A stretch of DNA of 64,000 nt, from assembly GCF_012926505.1 (NCBI RefSeq), contig NZ_JABBNT010000003.1:124001-188000 (forward strand), given 5' to 3'. The notes beneath the pieces were generated by a model. The model did no database searches and had not been told where the DNA came from. It saw only the letters and a program-made list of their open reading frames with translations. This document shows, one piece after another, positions 27,047 to 34,785 of the stretch (position 1 is its first letter; every line of letters begins with the position of its first letter). Position numbers and translations under genes: made by a program. The DNA is from Pacificispira spongiicola (GTDB lineage Bacteria; Pseudomonadota; Alphaproteobacteria; UBA8366; Aestuariispiraceae).

Positions 27047-28615
27047 TCAAGACGCCTTGCGACGCCGGGTCAGGGCTCGCTTGACCTCACGCAGGTCGGC
27101 GCCGCCGGTGATCTGGGCCAGAACGAAATACAGCGCCCCACCCGCGGCAACCAGAACCGCAAGATAGCCCGCGCGCAGCAGGAAGGGTTGATCGACCATG
27201 CCGGGCGCCAGCATGGTCCCGCCATAGAGAAGCCCCCCCATAACCACCGCCGACAGGACCAGGCGCGGTACCCGGCGTCGGAACCGGGCGTCCAGCGGCA
27301 GGTGCCCCCGCCGGGACAGGATCCAGCCCATCAGCACGGCATTCCCCCACCCCGCCAGCGACGCGGCCAAGGCGATCCCAGCCGCGCCCAATACCCGCAT
27401 CAGCGCGAAGGCGAGTGCAAGGTTCGCCGCCATGGAGGCGATGGCGATCAAAAGCGGCGTCCGCGTATCCCGCCTGGCGAAGAAGGCGGGGCTTAAAATT
27501 TTCACCAGCACGACCGGCGGCAGGCCCGCCGCCATCGCCGCCAGGACATAGGCGGTGGACGCGCTGTCCCCGATTCCGAATTCGCCGCGCCGGAACAGGA
27601 CGTCGACCACCGGAAAGGGCATGGCGATCAGGGCCGCCGCGGCGGGCAGGGTGAACAGCAAGCCGATTTCCAACGACCGGTTCAGGCTTTCGCGGGCCGC
27701 CGCATCCTCCCCCGCGCTCAATTGCCGGGACAGGAGCGGCAGCAAGGCGACGGACACCGCCACCCCGATCACGCCCAGCGGCAATTGCGCGACCCGGTCC
27801 GCGTAATAGAGATGCGCGATCGCCCCGGTCGGCAGCAGGGAGGCGAGGATGGTCGACACAACGGTGTTGATCTGGCTGACCCCGGCACTGATCACCCCAG
27901 GCCCCATCAGACGCAGCAGCGATTTCACATCGCGCGACAGGGTTGGACGCGGTAGATGCGGCAGGAGACCCGCCCGATGCGCGTCCCAGGCGATCAGGCC
28001 GAACTGCGCGACCCCGCCCGCGAAAACGCCCCAGGCCAGCATCTCGGCGGGCGGCAATTCCGCCAATCCGACCAAATGCAGGCCCATGGCGGCAATCAAC
28101 ACGACGTTCAGCAGCAGCGGGGCGGCAGCCGCCGCCCCGAACCGTCCCGCCGTGTTCAACATGCCGGACAGCAGCGCCGACAGCGCCATGAAGGTCAGAT
28201 AGGGAAAGGTGATGGTGCTGAGCGTCACCGCCAGTGCGAAAACGCCATCCGTTCCGTCGGCCTTGAAACCGGGTGCCAGGGCCAGGATGACGAAGGGCAT
28301 GAAGGCCATCGCCAGAACCGTCAGCAACAGCATGAAGAGGACGAGGAGAACCGCGGCCTCCCCCCCGAAGCGAACGGCGCTTTCCTTGCCTTCGGTTTCC
28401 AGACGTTTGGCGTAGAGCGGCACCAGGGCGGCGTTCAACGCCCCTTCGGCGAACAGGCGGCGGAACAGATTGGGCAGTCGAAAGGCGACGACAAACGCCT
28501 CCGCCGCCGGGCCCGCCCCCAGCACGCCCGCCATCAGCGCGTCCCGAACGAAGCCGAGAACCCGGCTCATCATCGTCCAACCGCCGACCGTCGCGATCGA
28601 TTTCACCAGCGCCAT
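27047..28615 (-). CDS. murJ: lipid II flippase MurJ (MviN)
   Basis: A 522-residue MOP-superfamily membrane protein with about 14 hydrophobic helices that flips lipid II across the inner membrane for peptidoglycan synthesis. The N-terminus ALVKSIATVGGWTMMSRVLGFVRDALMAGVLGAGPAAEAFVVAFRLPNLFRRLFAEGALNAALVPLY is the strongly conserved MurJ opening, including the essential Arg residues. The ATG at 28615 is preferred to the upstream TTG. It precedes trpS; the order murJ-trpS is conserved. Confidence 0.96.
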   Translation of the reverse strand: MALVKSIATVGGWTMMSRVLGFVRDALMAGVLGAGPAAEAFVVAFRLPNLFRRLFAEGALNAALVPLYAKRLETEGKESAVRFGGEAAVLLVLFMLLLTVLAMAFMPFVILALAPGFKADGTDGVFALAVTLSTITFPYLTFMALSALLSGMLNTAGRFGAAAAAPLLLNVVLIAAMGLHLVGLAELPPAEMLAWGVFAGGVAQFGLIAWDAHRAGLLPHLPRPTLSRDVKSLLRLMGPGVISAGVSQINTVVSTILASLLPTGAIAHLYYADRVAQLPLGVIGVAVSVALLPLLSRQLSAGEDAAARESLNRSLEIGLLFTLPAAAALIAMPFPVVDVLFRRGEFGIGDSASTAYVLAAMAAGLPPVVLVKILSPAFFARRDTRTPLLIAIASMAANLALAFALMRVLGAAGIALAASLAGWGNAVLMGWILSRRGHLPLDARFRRRVPRLVLSAVVMGGLLYGGTMLAPGMVDQPFLLRAGYLAVLVAAGGALYFVLAQITGGADLREVKRALTRRRKAS

Positions 28616-28725
28616 ACCGCTACCCGAAGCTATCAAGGTGTCCTGTCAGCAGATTTAGCCGGATTCAGGCGCCCTGACGAGACGGTGCAACGGTATGGCG
28701 TGCGATTGTGTCTTTTCCCTGGCGA

Positions 28726-29793
28726 TCAGCTGCCGCTACCCAGGCATCGAGCGAAACTGTCGGCCAAGGCACCGATCAGGTCGCCGTATAATGCCGGGCC
28801 CGGTTCCAGCGTTGCGCCGAGCGGGTCCAGAACCGCACGGTTCAGGGACATGCCTTCGGTCACCACATCGACCATCTTCGCCGGGAATTGCGGTTCGGAG
28901 AAGACGCAGACCGCCCCGCTGTCACGGATACGGTCCTGCATTTCTGCGATATGGGCGGCGCTGGGGCTCACTTCCGGATTGACCGTCACCGACCCGGCGG
29001 CATCCAGACCGTAGCGAGATTCGAAATACTGATACGCGTCGTGAAACACGATGAAGCCGCGTCCGGCCACCGGCGCCAAGGTAGCGGCGATCTGCTCCGA
29101 CTGGGCCGACAGATCGGCGCGCAGCTTCGCGGCATTCGCCTTGTAGAGGACCGCATTGTCGGGGTCGACCGTCGACAGCGCGTCGGCAACACCGTCGGCA
29201 ATGGCAATGGCGTTTTCCGGGTCCAGCCAGAGATGGCCGTCTACACCGGAATGATGATGATGGTGTTCCTCGCCTTCCGCCATTTCGTGATCGTGATCCG
29301 CGTCATGGTCCGCATGGTCTTCTTCATGCTCGTGTTCATGGTCGTGGTCCGCGTCGTGATCGTGGCCGTCGCCGTCGGCATGATCATGGTCATGCTCATG
29401 TTCGTGATCATGGTCATGATCTTCGTCGTAGTTCATCAGACGCATGCCGGGCAGTTCCGCCAATTCCACCGCATGGGACGGATCGACATTTTCCAACGGC
29501 TTCACCAAGAAAGTTTCCATCATCGGCCCGACCCAGAACACCATATCGGCATCCTGCACCGCCGCCATCTGAGACGGTTTCAGGGAGAATCCATGCGGCG
29601 ACGACGCTCCCTCCACGATCAGCGTCGGTTCGCCCACACCCTGCATCACCGACGCGACAAGGGAGTGAATCGGCTTCAATGTCGCCACGACCTTCGGACC
29701 CTCGGCATGCGCGGCGCTTGTGATTCCCCCGGCCGCAATGGAGGAGAAGGACAGGATTGCGGCGGCGACGCCGGACCGAAGGCCTAGTTTCAT
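28726..29793 (-). CDS. znuA: zinc ABC transporter substrate-binding protein ZnuA
   Basis: A 355-residue cluster A-I periplasmic binding protein delivering zinc to ZnuBC. The signal peptide is residues 1 to about 28 (ends ITSAAHAE). SLVASVMQGVG, HGFSLKPSQ (metal His) and VFWVGP belong to the first lobe; a very long His/Asp/Glu-rich loop (about residues 123-184) follows; then HLWLDPENA (second metal His) and FHDAYQYFESRYGL (third His). The loop, about 60 residues with many HD/HE repeats, is on the long side for ZnuA and likely buffers zinc. It is divergent from znuCB-zur across two Zur boxes. Confidence 0.95.
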   Translation of the reverse strand: MKLGLRSGVAAAILSFSSIAAGGITSAAHAEGPKVVATLKPIHSLVASVMQGVGEPTLIVEGASSPHGFSLKPSQMAAVQDADMVFWVGPMMETFLVKPLENVDPSHAVELAELPGMRLMNYDEDHDHDHEHEHDHDHADGDGHDHDADHDHEHEHEEDHADHDADHDHEMAEGEEHHHHHSGVDGHLWLDPENAIAIADGVADALSTVDPDNAVLYKANAAKLRADLSAQSEQIAATLAPVAGRGFIVFHDAYQYFESRYGLDAAGSVTVNPEVSPSAAHIAEMQDRIRDSGAVCVFSEPQFPAKMVDVVTEGMSLNRAVLDPLGATLEPGPALYGDLIGALADSFARCLGSGS

Positions 29794-29811
29794 TGGAGTT
29801 CACCCTTTGAA

Positions 29812-29828
29812 ATGTTACATCATAACAT
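29812..29828. promoter_or_regulatory. Zur operator 1
   Basis: ATGTTACATCATAACAT is a palindrome (ATGTTA, 5 bp, TAACAT), matching the Zur consensus ATGTTATANTATAACAT at about 15 of 17 positions. It lies 19 bp upstream of the znuA start, in the znuA/znuC divergent region. Confidence 0.85.
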
Positions 29829-29834
29829 GAATTG

Positions 29835-29849
29835 CGTTATGATATAACG
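29835..29849. promoter_or_regulatory. Zur operator 2
   Basis: CGTTATGATATAACG is a 15-bp palindrome (CGTTAT, GAT, ATAACG) resembling the GTTATANTATAAC Zur core, a few bases from operator 1 and about 70 bp upstream of the chosen znuC start. Two boxes would let Zur repress both divergent units. Confidence 0.8.
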
Positions 29850-29921
29850 TATGGTACGAGCCGGATCAACAGGCTATTTCACTGTTCTCACGAACCATGC
29901 CGACTGCCGGGATTTCCGACG

Positions 29922-30794
29922 ATGACCCTTGCAAGCGCTCCTGCCCCCTCCGACTCCCCGCCACTGATCCGGGCGGAGGGTATCGGCGCGCGCGGCGGCG
30001 GCCGATGGCTGATCCGCAATGTCGATTTAACCGTCGGGCGGGGTGAGATCGTCACCTTGATCGGTCCCAACGGGTCGGGAAAATCCACGACCGTGAAATC
30101 CGTTCTGGGCGTTCTGACCCCGGATGAAGGCAGTGTGATCCGCGCGCCCGGTCTGCGCGTCGGCTATGTCCCGCAGAAACTTGCGATCGACTGGACGCTG
30201 CCCCTGACCGTCGATCGGCTGATGAGCCTGACCGGGCCGGTTTCGGCCAAAGACCGGGCCGCCGCGCTGGACCGCACCGGCATTCCGCATCTGGCGAAGG
30301 CGGAGGTTGCGCAGCTTTCCGGCGGCGAATTTCAGCGCGCGTTGCTGGCGCGGGCGATTGCGCGGAAGCCGGACCTGCTGGTGCTCGACGAACCGGTCCA
30401 GGGCGTCGATGTGGCGGGGGAAGTCGCACTCTATGCCCTGATCGACCAAATTCGCCATGAGACAGGCTGCGGGATATTGCTGATCTCCCACGATCTGCAT
30501 GTCGTCATGGCGGCGACCGATCGCGTCCTGTGCCTCAACACCCATATCTGCTGTCAGGGATCACCGCAAAGCGTCGCGGAAGACCCAGCCTATCGCGCCC
30601 TGTTCGGGGACCGGGCCGCCGCGTCCATCGCCGTCTACACCCATCATCACGACCATACGCATTTGCCGGACGGGCGGGTCCGGCTGGCCGACGGGTCGGT
30701 CGCGGACAGCTGCGAACACGACCATCACCACGACTCTCACGACCATTCCCCCCATGCCCACGCGAGCGACAAGGAACACCACCATGCTGGATGA
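29922..30794 (+). CDS. znuC: zinc ABC transporter ATP-binding protein ZnuC
   Basis: A 290-residue ATPase: Walker A GPNGSGKST, Q-loop VGYVPQKLAIDW, signature LSGGEFQRALLARAIA, Walker B LLVLDEPVQGVD and switch His in ISHDLHVV. The C-terminal 45 residues are unusual: a His/Asp-rich tail with THHHDHTHL and DHHHDSHDHSPHAHASDKEHHH, likely zinc binding. The ATG at 29922 was chosen over a TTG frame extension through the Zur boxes. Its end overlaps the znuB start by 11 bp. Confidence 0.94.
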   Translation: MTLASAPAPSDSPPLIRAEGIGARGGGRWLIRNVDLTVGRGEIVTLIGPNGSGKSTTVKSVLGVLTPDEGSVIRAPGLRVGYVPQKLAIDWTLPLTVDRLMSLTGPVSAKDRAAALDRTGIPHLAKAEVAQLSGGEFQRALLARAIARKPDLLVLDEPVQGVDVAGEVALYALIDQIRHETGCGILLISHDLHVVMAATDRVLCLNTHICCQGSPQSVAEDPAYRALFGDRAAASIAVYTHHHDHTHLPDGRVRLADGSVADSCEHDHHHDSHDHSPHAHASDKEHHHAG

Positions 30795-31596
30795 TTTCTT
30801 CACGCGGGCGCTGGTCGCCGGGATCGGCGTGGCGATCGTCTGCGGTCCGTTGGGCTGCTTCGTCGTCTGGCGGCGCATCGCCTATTTCGGGGATACATTG
30901 GCGCATTCGGCGCTGCTGGGCATCGCGCTCGCCTATTTGATGGAACTGGAACCGGTCTTCATCGTGTTCGGCGTGTCGACCATCGTCGCCCTGTCCCTGA
31001 TCGCCCTGCGCAAGCGGTCCGGCATCGGATCGGATGCGATGTTGGGCCTGCTGGCCCATTCCTCCCTGGCCTTGGGGCTTGTCGTCCTGTCCTTCCTGAC
31101 CTGGGTACGATTCGATCTGTCGTCGCTGCTGTTCGGCGATATTCTCAGCGTCACGCACGGCGATATCCTGCTGATTTACACCGGCGGCGCCGTGATTCTA
31201 GGCGCGCTGATCTGGATCTGGCGCCCGCTGTTCGCCGCCACGGTCAATCGGGACCTGGCGGAGGCGGAAGGCGCGCGCGCCGACCGGATGGAACTGATCC
31301 TGATGCTGCTGCTGACGCTGACACTGGCGATCGCGATCAAGGTTGTCGGCGTGTTGCTGATCACGGCGCTGCTGATCGTGCCGGCGGCGGCGGCGCGGCG
31401 CTTCTCTCACGGACCGGAACAGATGGCCGTTCTGGCCGCGCTGTTCGGCATTCTGTCCGTGGTGGGCGGACTCACCGCCTCCCTGGAATGGGATACGCCG
31501 TCGGGGCCATCCATCGTCGTCGCGGCCTTGGCCCTGTTCCTGATCGGCTTGATCCGACCCGGCCGCCGGGGCACTGTCACAGCGGGAGAACGATGA
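30784..31596 (+). CDS. znuB: zinc ABC transporter permease ZnuB
   Basis: A 270-residue ABC-3 family permease with about eight hydrophobic helices. The opening MLDDFFTRALVAGIGVAIVCGPLGCFVVWRRIAYFGDTLAHSALLGIALAY and the later RADRMELILMLLLTLTLAIAIKVVGVLLITALLIVPAAAAR are the ZnuB/MntB signatures. The start overlaps znuC by 11 bp and the stop overlaps the zur start, so the three genes are translationally coupled. Confidence 0.95.
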   Translation: MLDDFFTRALVAGIGVAIVCGPLGCFVVWRRIAYFGDTLAHSALLGIALAYLMELEPVFIVFGVSTIVALSLIALRKRSGIGSDAMLGLLAHSSLALGLVVLSFLTWVRFDLSSLLFGDILSVTHGDILLIYTGGAVILGALIWIWRPLFAATVNRDLAEAEGARADRMELILMLLLTLTLAIAIKVVGVLLITALLIVPAAAARRFSHGPEQMAVLAALFGILSVVGGLTASLEWDTPSGPSIVVAALALFLIGLIRPGRRGTVTAGER

Positions 31597-32012
31597 TGAC
31601 CGCACAGAAAGACATGCCGGACGGGCGGGCGCTGACCAAGAACGAGACCCTGGTCTTCAGCGCCTTGGAGGCCGCCGATCAACCGCTCAGTGCCTATGCC
31701 ATTCTGGACCGCGTCCGGGACCGGGGCGTGCGGGCGCCAGTGCAGGTCTATCGTGCCCTGGACCGGTTGGTCGCATCGGGCCTCGCCCACCGCCTGGAAA
31801 GCCTGAACGCCTTTGTTGCCTGCGCTCATCCACATTGCGACGCACGCGGGCAGACGGCCTTTGCCATCTGTGAACGCTGCGGCAAGGTCACGGAATTTGC
31901 CGATCCGGCGTTGGACGGCCATCTAGCAGCCTGGGCCGACAAGGCCGATTTCGACGCCCACAGCACGACGGTCGAACTGCATGGATTGTGTTCGGACTGC
32001 CGCGCGACCTGA
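31593..32012 (+). CDS. zur: zinc uptake regulator Zur (Fur family)
   Basis: A 139-residue Fur-family repressor. The winged-helix region is LTKNETLVFSALEAADQPLSAYAILDRVRDRGVRAPVQVYRALDRLVASGLAHRLESLNAFVAC. The metal sites include CAHPHCDARGQTAF, CERCGKVTEF and the final CSDCRAT cysteine pair (structural zinc). Absence of the extra Fur-type HHH motif and the znuC-znuB-zur order support Zur over Fur. Two ATGs (31593 and 31596) are usable; the first overlaps the znuB stop. It likely represses its own operon and znuA through the two boxes. Confidence 0.92.
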   Translation: MMTAQKDMPDGRALTKNETLVFSALEAADQPLSAYAILDRVRDRGVRAPVQVYRALDRLVASGLAHRLESLNAFVACAHPHCDARGQTAFAICERCGKVTEFADPALDGHLAAWADKADFDAHSTTVELHGLCSDCRAT

Positions 32013-32047
32013 TCGCCCTTCCCCATTTCCGACAGCCCTTGGCGGCC

Positions 32048-32316
32048 CTATCCTCTCCGGTCGGACGCTGATCGGCGATCCTCCCGAACGGGCTTGTTTT
32101 CCCGGCGTCGGTCCTCGCCCGCCCGTTGGTCGGCTTCCGGCGCGGACGTCCGCACGATCCGCCGAACCATGCTCTGCAGACCCTCGATATCGTTTTTCAA
32201 GGAGGCAGAAATCCCCGCCAGCGCATTGGCGACGTTATCCACCTGACCGAGATTGCCGCTGATGTCGATGATCCGTTTAGAGACTTCGACCGTCGCTTCC
32301 GTCGATTGGGTGAGTG
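32048..32316 (-). pseudogene. 3' fragment of a methyl-accepting chemotaxis-like gene abutting tRNA-Leu
   Basis: Read on the minus strand, an open frame runs from the last base of the tRNA-Leu CCA end to a TAG at 32050. It translates as TLTQSTEATVEVSKRIIDIS, then GNLGQVDNVANALAGISASL and KNDIEGLQSMVRRIVRTS, with an Arg-rich tail (REDRRSASDRRG). Heptad-like spacing and this ending are typical of the last coiled-coil helix and C-terminal tail of methyl-accepting chemoreceptors. There is no ATG, signalling hairpin or sensor domain; the upstream part of the gene is replaced by the tRNA. This is best read as a truncated remnant. The remaining bases of 32013-32047 show nothing. Confidence 0.55.
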
Positions 32317-32403
32317 TGGTGCCCCCGGGGAGACTCGAACTCCCACTTCCGAAAGGAAAACAGATTTTGAGTCTGCCGCGTCTACCAATTCCGCCACAGG
32401 GGC
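32317..32403 (-). tRNA. tRNA-Leu (anticodon CAA)
   Basis: An 87-nt class II tRNA on the minus strand. The acceptor stem GCCCCTG pairs with CGGGGGC, followed by discriminator A and an encoded CCA at the 3' end (32317-32319). The D-arm, the anticodon stem GCAGA/TCTGT with loop CTCAAAA (anticodon CAA, reads UUG), a long variable arm (TTTTCCTTTCGGAAGT) and the T-arm GGGAGTTCGAGTCTCCC are all present. The gene end meets the chemoreceptor-like fragment directly. Confidence 0.95.
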
Positions 32404-32563
32404 CCGAGCGCGTATTACGCGATTGAGGGGGGACTGGTCAACTCGACAAATTGCGAATGTGTCTCGCAAGGCAGATGATTCCCATGAGGAAATACGCTAA
32501 TACAACTCTATAGGCGTGTGCGGCGGTCCGAATGCCGCGCGCGTTGGGCAGGATCATTCGGGG

Positions 32564-33832
32564 ATGGGAAACATCGTGGGGATCGGCGACCGCAAGGCAG
32601 TTCGGCGCGAGGCGGATTATATCGCTACCTCGCTGAAAGCCGCCGCGTCCGTCATCAGCCAGGGCATGCTGGTCCTGGACAGCGACTTGCGCATCCTGTT
32701 CATGAACGCAAAATACCGGGAATTCTTCGACCTGCCGGATCAGGACGCCGCCGATCAGGAGGGCGCCTATTTCCCCGATCATCTGTTGTATCTGGCGGCG
32801 CGCGGAAATTATCCCGAAGGCATGTCCGACGATCAGATTCGCGGGCGATTGGGTCCGATTTTCGAACGCGCGGACTATGTTCGCGACCGTCAGTTGAAGG
32901 ACGGGCGACACGTTCGGGTGATCGGCACGCCGCTGGATATCGGCGGCTATTCCTTCACCTATACCGATATTACCGATCAGGTGCAGGAACGCGAACGGCT
33001 GGACAGGCTGGTCCAATCGCGCACGGAAGCACTGCACAGCGCGAATCGGAAGCTGGTCGACGGGATCGAGTATGCGCGCCTGATTCAGACCGGCATCCTG
33101 CCGCAGCCAACCTTTTTCGAGGAAAATCTCGGACCCCATTTCATTCATTTCCAACCGTCCGATATCGTTGGCGGGGATTTCTACCTCGGCCTGAAAACGG
33201 AATACGGCCTGTATATCGGGCTGGGCGACTGCACCGGCCACGGCGTGCCGGGGGCGATGATGACGATGATGGCCGCGTCCGTCTGCCGCCGTGCCATCGG
33301 GGAGACGGGGATCGGCGGCCCGGCCACGGTGATGATGGCCGTCGACCGCGCCGTGCGCACCAATCTGCATCAATCCGAAGCGCGGGTCGGCCCGGATAAC
33401 GGGCTGGAAATGACCCTGTGCCTGATCGAACCGGATCTGGGCCGCATTCGTATCGCCGGCGCGGGCCTGGATTTCTTCGTCCAGATCGACGGCGCAATCG
33501 AACGGGTGAAGGCCAGCAAGCATGGGCTGGGCTATGGCCGTCAGACCAGTTCGGCCACGACGATCACCGAATCCGTGTTCACCGATAAGGATGTCGAGCG
33601 CATCTTCCTGACATCGGACGGCGCGCTGGACCAATCCGGCGGGGAGAAGGGATTCGGTTTCGGTCGCCGGCGCCTGATGGAGGCCCTGTCCGTCGGAGTC
33701 CATCAAACGATCGAGGAACAAGGACAGGGGCTGGTCGCCGCGATCCAGGACTACAGTACCGGCCACCACCAGCGCGACGATCTTGCCATTCTCGGCTTCG
33801 CCACGCGCCGGTCCGGGAAGACGGGACGATGA
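32564..33832 (+). CDS. siaA: PAS-domain PP2C/SpoIIE phosphatase, SiaA-like
   Basis: A 422-residue cytoplasmic protein. A PAS domain (about residues 20-125) reads VISQGMLVLDSDLRILFMNAKYREFFDLP to GGYSFTYTDITD. A short coiled linker (VQERERLDRLVQSRTEALHSANRKLV) precedes a SpoIIE/PP2C domain with DIVGGDFY, IGLGDCTGHGVPGAMM, FLTSDGALDQSGG and QRDDLAILGF, so the metal-binding aspartates are intact. It heads a four-gene unit with SiaB, SiaC and SiaD relatives. The Pseudomonas SiaA is membrane-anchored with a HAMP domain; this one has no membrane segment. The ATG at 32564 with an upstream AGGA was preferred over a GTG at 32516. It probably dephosphorylates SiaC. Confidence 0.87.
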   Translation: MGNIVGIGDRKAVRREADYIATSLKAAASVISQGMLVLDSDLRILFMNAKYREFFDLPDQDAADQEGAYFPDHLLYLAARGNYPEGMSDDQIRGRLGPIFERADYVRDRQLKDGRHVRVIGTPLDIGGYSFTYTDITDQVQERERLDRLVQSRTEALHSANRKLVDGIEYARLIQTGILPQPTFFEENLGPHFIHFQPSDIVGGDFYLGLKTEYGLYIGLGDCTGHGVPGAMMTMMAASVCRRAIGETGIGGPATVMMAVDRAVRTNLHQSEARVGPDNGLEMTLCLIEPDLGRIRIAGAGLDFFVQIDGAIERVKASKHGLGYGRQTSSATTITESVFTDKDVERIFLTSDGALDQSGGEKGFGFGRRRLMEALSVGVHQTIEEQGQGLVAAIQDYSTGHHQRDDLAILGFATRRSGKTGR

Positions 33833-34377
33833 ACGCCCATGACGTGAAGGCGCTGCGCGACATTCTGGAACGCAGCCATATCATCCTCAGCTTCAACGGG
33901 CCGCTGACGCAAAGCGTGATTGAGGAATTGGGCGACGCGATCCGCCGTCATCTGGAAGGCGACAGCCAACAGAGCCGCCATAACGCCGATCTGTTTTCCG
34001 TCTATATCGAACTGACGCAGAATATCCGGAACTATGCGGCGCAGCGTGCGCAGGATGCGGAAGATACGCGAAGATTGAATTCCGGGACGGTGCTGGTCGC
34101 GCTGGAAGGCGACAGCTACGCCATTCATTCCGGGAATTTGATCCATCGCGACGACGCCGCCGCCCTGTCCGCGCGCCTGGACGACATCCTGGCGCTTGAC
34201 AGGCCCGGGTTGAAAGCGGCTTACAAGGAACGCCTGAAAAACCCGATCGAAGACGGTGCGATGGGTGCCGGATTGGGATTTCTGCAAATCGCCAGAACGT
34301 CGTCCCGACCGATCGAATACGATCTGTCCGACGCGGACGGCGATTATGTGTTCTTCAGTCTTACGGTTCATCTATAG
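33829..34377 (+). CDS. siaB: SiaB family protein kinase
   Basis: A 182-residue protein of the SiaB (DUF6272) family, a HATPase_c-like serine/threonine kinase. The N-box is VYIELTQNIRNYA (Asn65 region), and the G-box-like segment is GAMGAGLGFLQIARTSSRPI. It overlaps the phosphatase gene by 4 bp (ATGA) and precedes the DUF1987 gene by 12 bp. In Pseudomonas aeruginosa, SiaB phosphorylates SiaC, opposing SiaA. Confidence 0.87.
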   Translation: MNAHDVKALRDILERSHIILSFNGPLTQSVIEELGDAIRRHLEGDSQQSRHNADLFSVYIELTQNIRNYAAQRAQDAEDTRRLNSGTVLVALEGDSYAIHSGNLIHRDDAAALSARLDDILALDRPGLKAAYKERLKNPIEDGAMGAGLGFLQIARTSSRPIEYDLSDADGDYVFFSLTVHL

Positions 34378-34389
34378 GGTCGGAACATC

Positions 34390-34776
34390 ATGGTGGAACG
34401 CATCAGCATACAAGGCACGCGGTCGTCCCCGGAGGTCGATTGCGACCCGGCAACGAAAACGCTGCGGCTTGAAGGCGAGTCCTATCCGGAGAACACGTTC
34501 GACTTTTACAAACCGCTGGTCGCCTGGCTGGAGGATGTGCTGGCCGAAAACGACGGCGGTTCCGACCCGGTGACGCTGGATGTGGCGCTGGCCTATCTGA
34601 ACACCGGCAGCATCAAATCGCTGATGGACATGCTGGACCGCATGGACGAGGCGCACGAGGCAGGAACCGCCGTCGCCGTCGTCTGGCGCTGCGATGCGGA
34701 AAACGAGCGCGTCGTGGAATTGGCCGAAGAACTGTTGGAAGACCTGTCGCTTCCCTACGAAATCAAGACCGAATAG
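34390..34776 (+). CDS. siaC: SiaC family regulatory phosphoprotein (DUF1987)
   Basis: A 128-residue DUF1987 protein. The opening ISIQGTRSSPEVDCDPATKTLRLEGESYPENTFDFYKPLVAWLEDVL and the phosphosite strand LAYLNTGSIKSLMDML are the family signatures; Thr72 (or Ser74) in NTGS aligns with the phosphorylated threonine of characterised SiaC. Unphosphorylated SiaC binds and activates the diguanylate cyclase SiaD in Pseudomonas. It lies between the kinase and cyclase genes with 12- and 9-bp gaps. Confidence 0.92.
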   Translation: MVERISIQGTRSSPEVDCDPATKTLRLEGESYPENTFDFYKPLVAWLEDVLAENDGGSDPVTLDVALAYLNTGSIKSLMDMLDRMDEAHEAGTAVAVVWRCDAENERVVELAEELLEDLSLPYEIKTE

Positions 34777-34785
34777 GACGGGCGG

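Noticed and set aside
29260-29430. Short DNA repeats that could look like a tandem repeat or CRISPR
   Set aside because: They encode the His/Asp/Glu loop of ZnuA; spacing is codon-based, not repeat-spacer.
32197-32469. Open frame reading through tRNA-Leu (contains VAELVDAADSKS)
   Set aside because: Classic spurious translation of a tRNA-Leu gene, not a protein.
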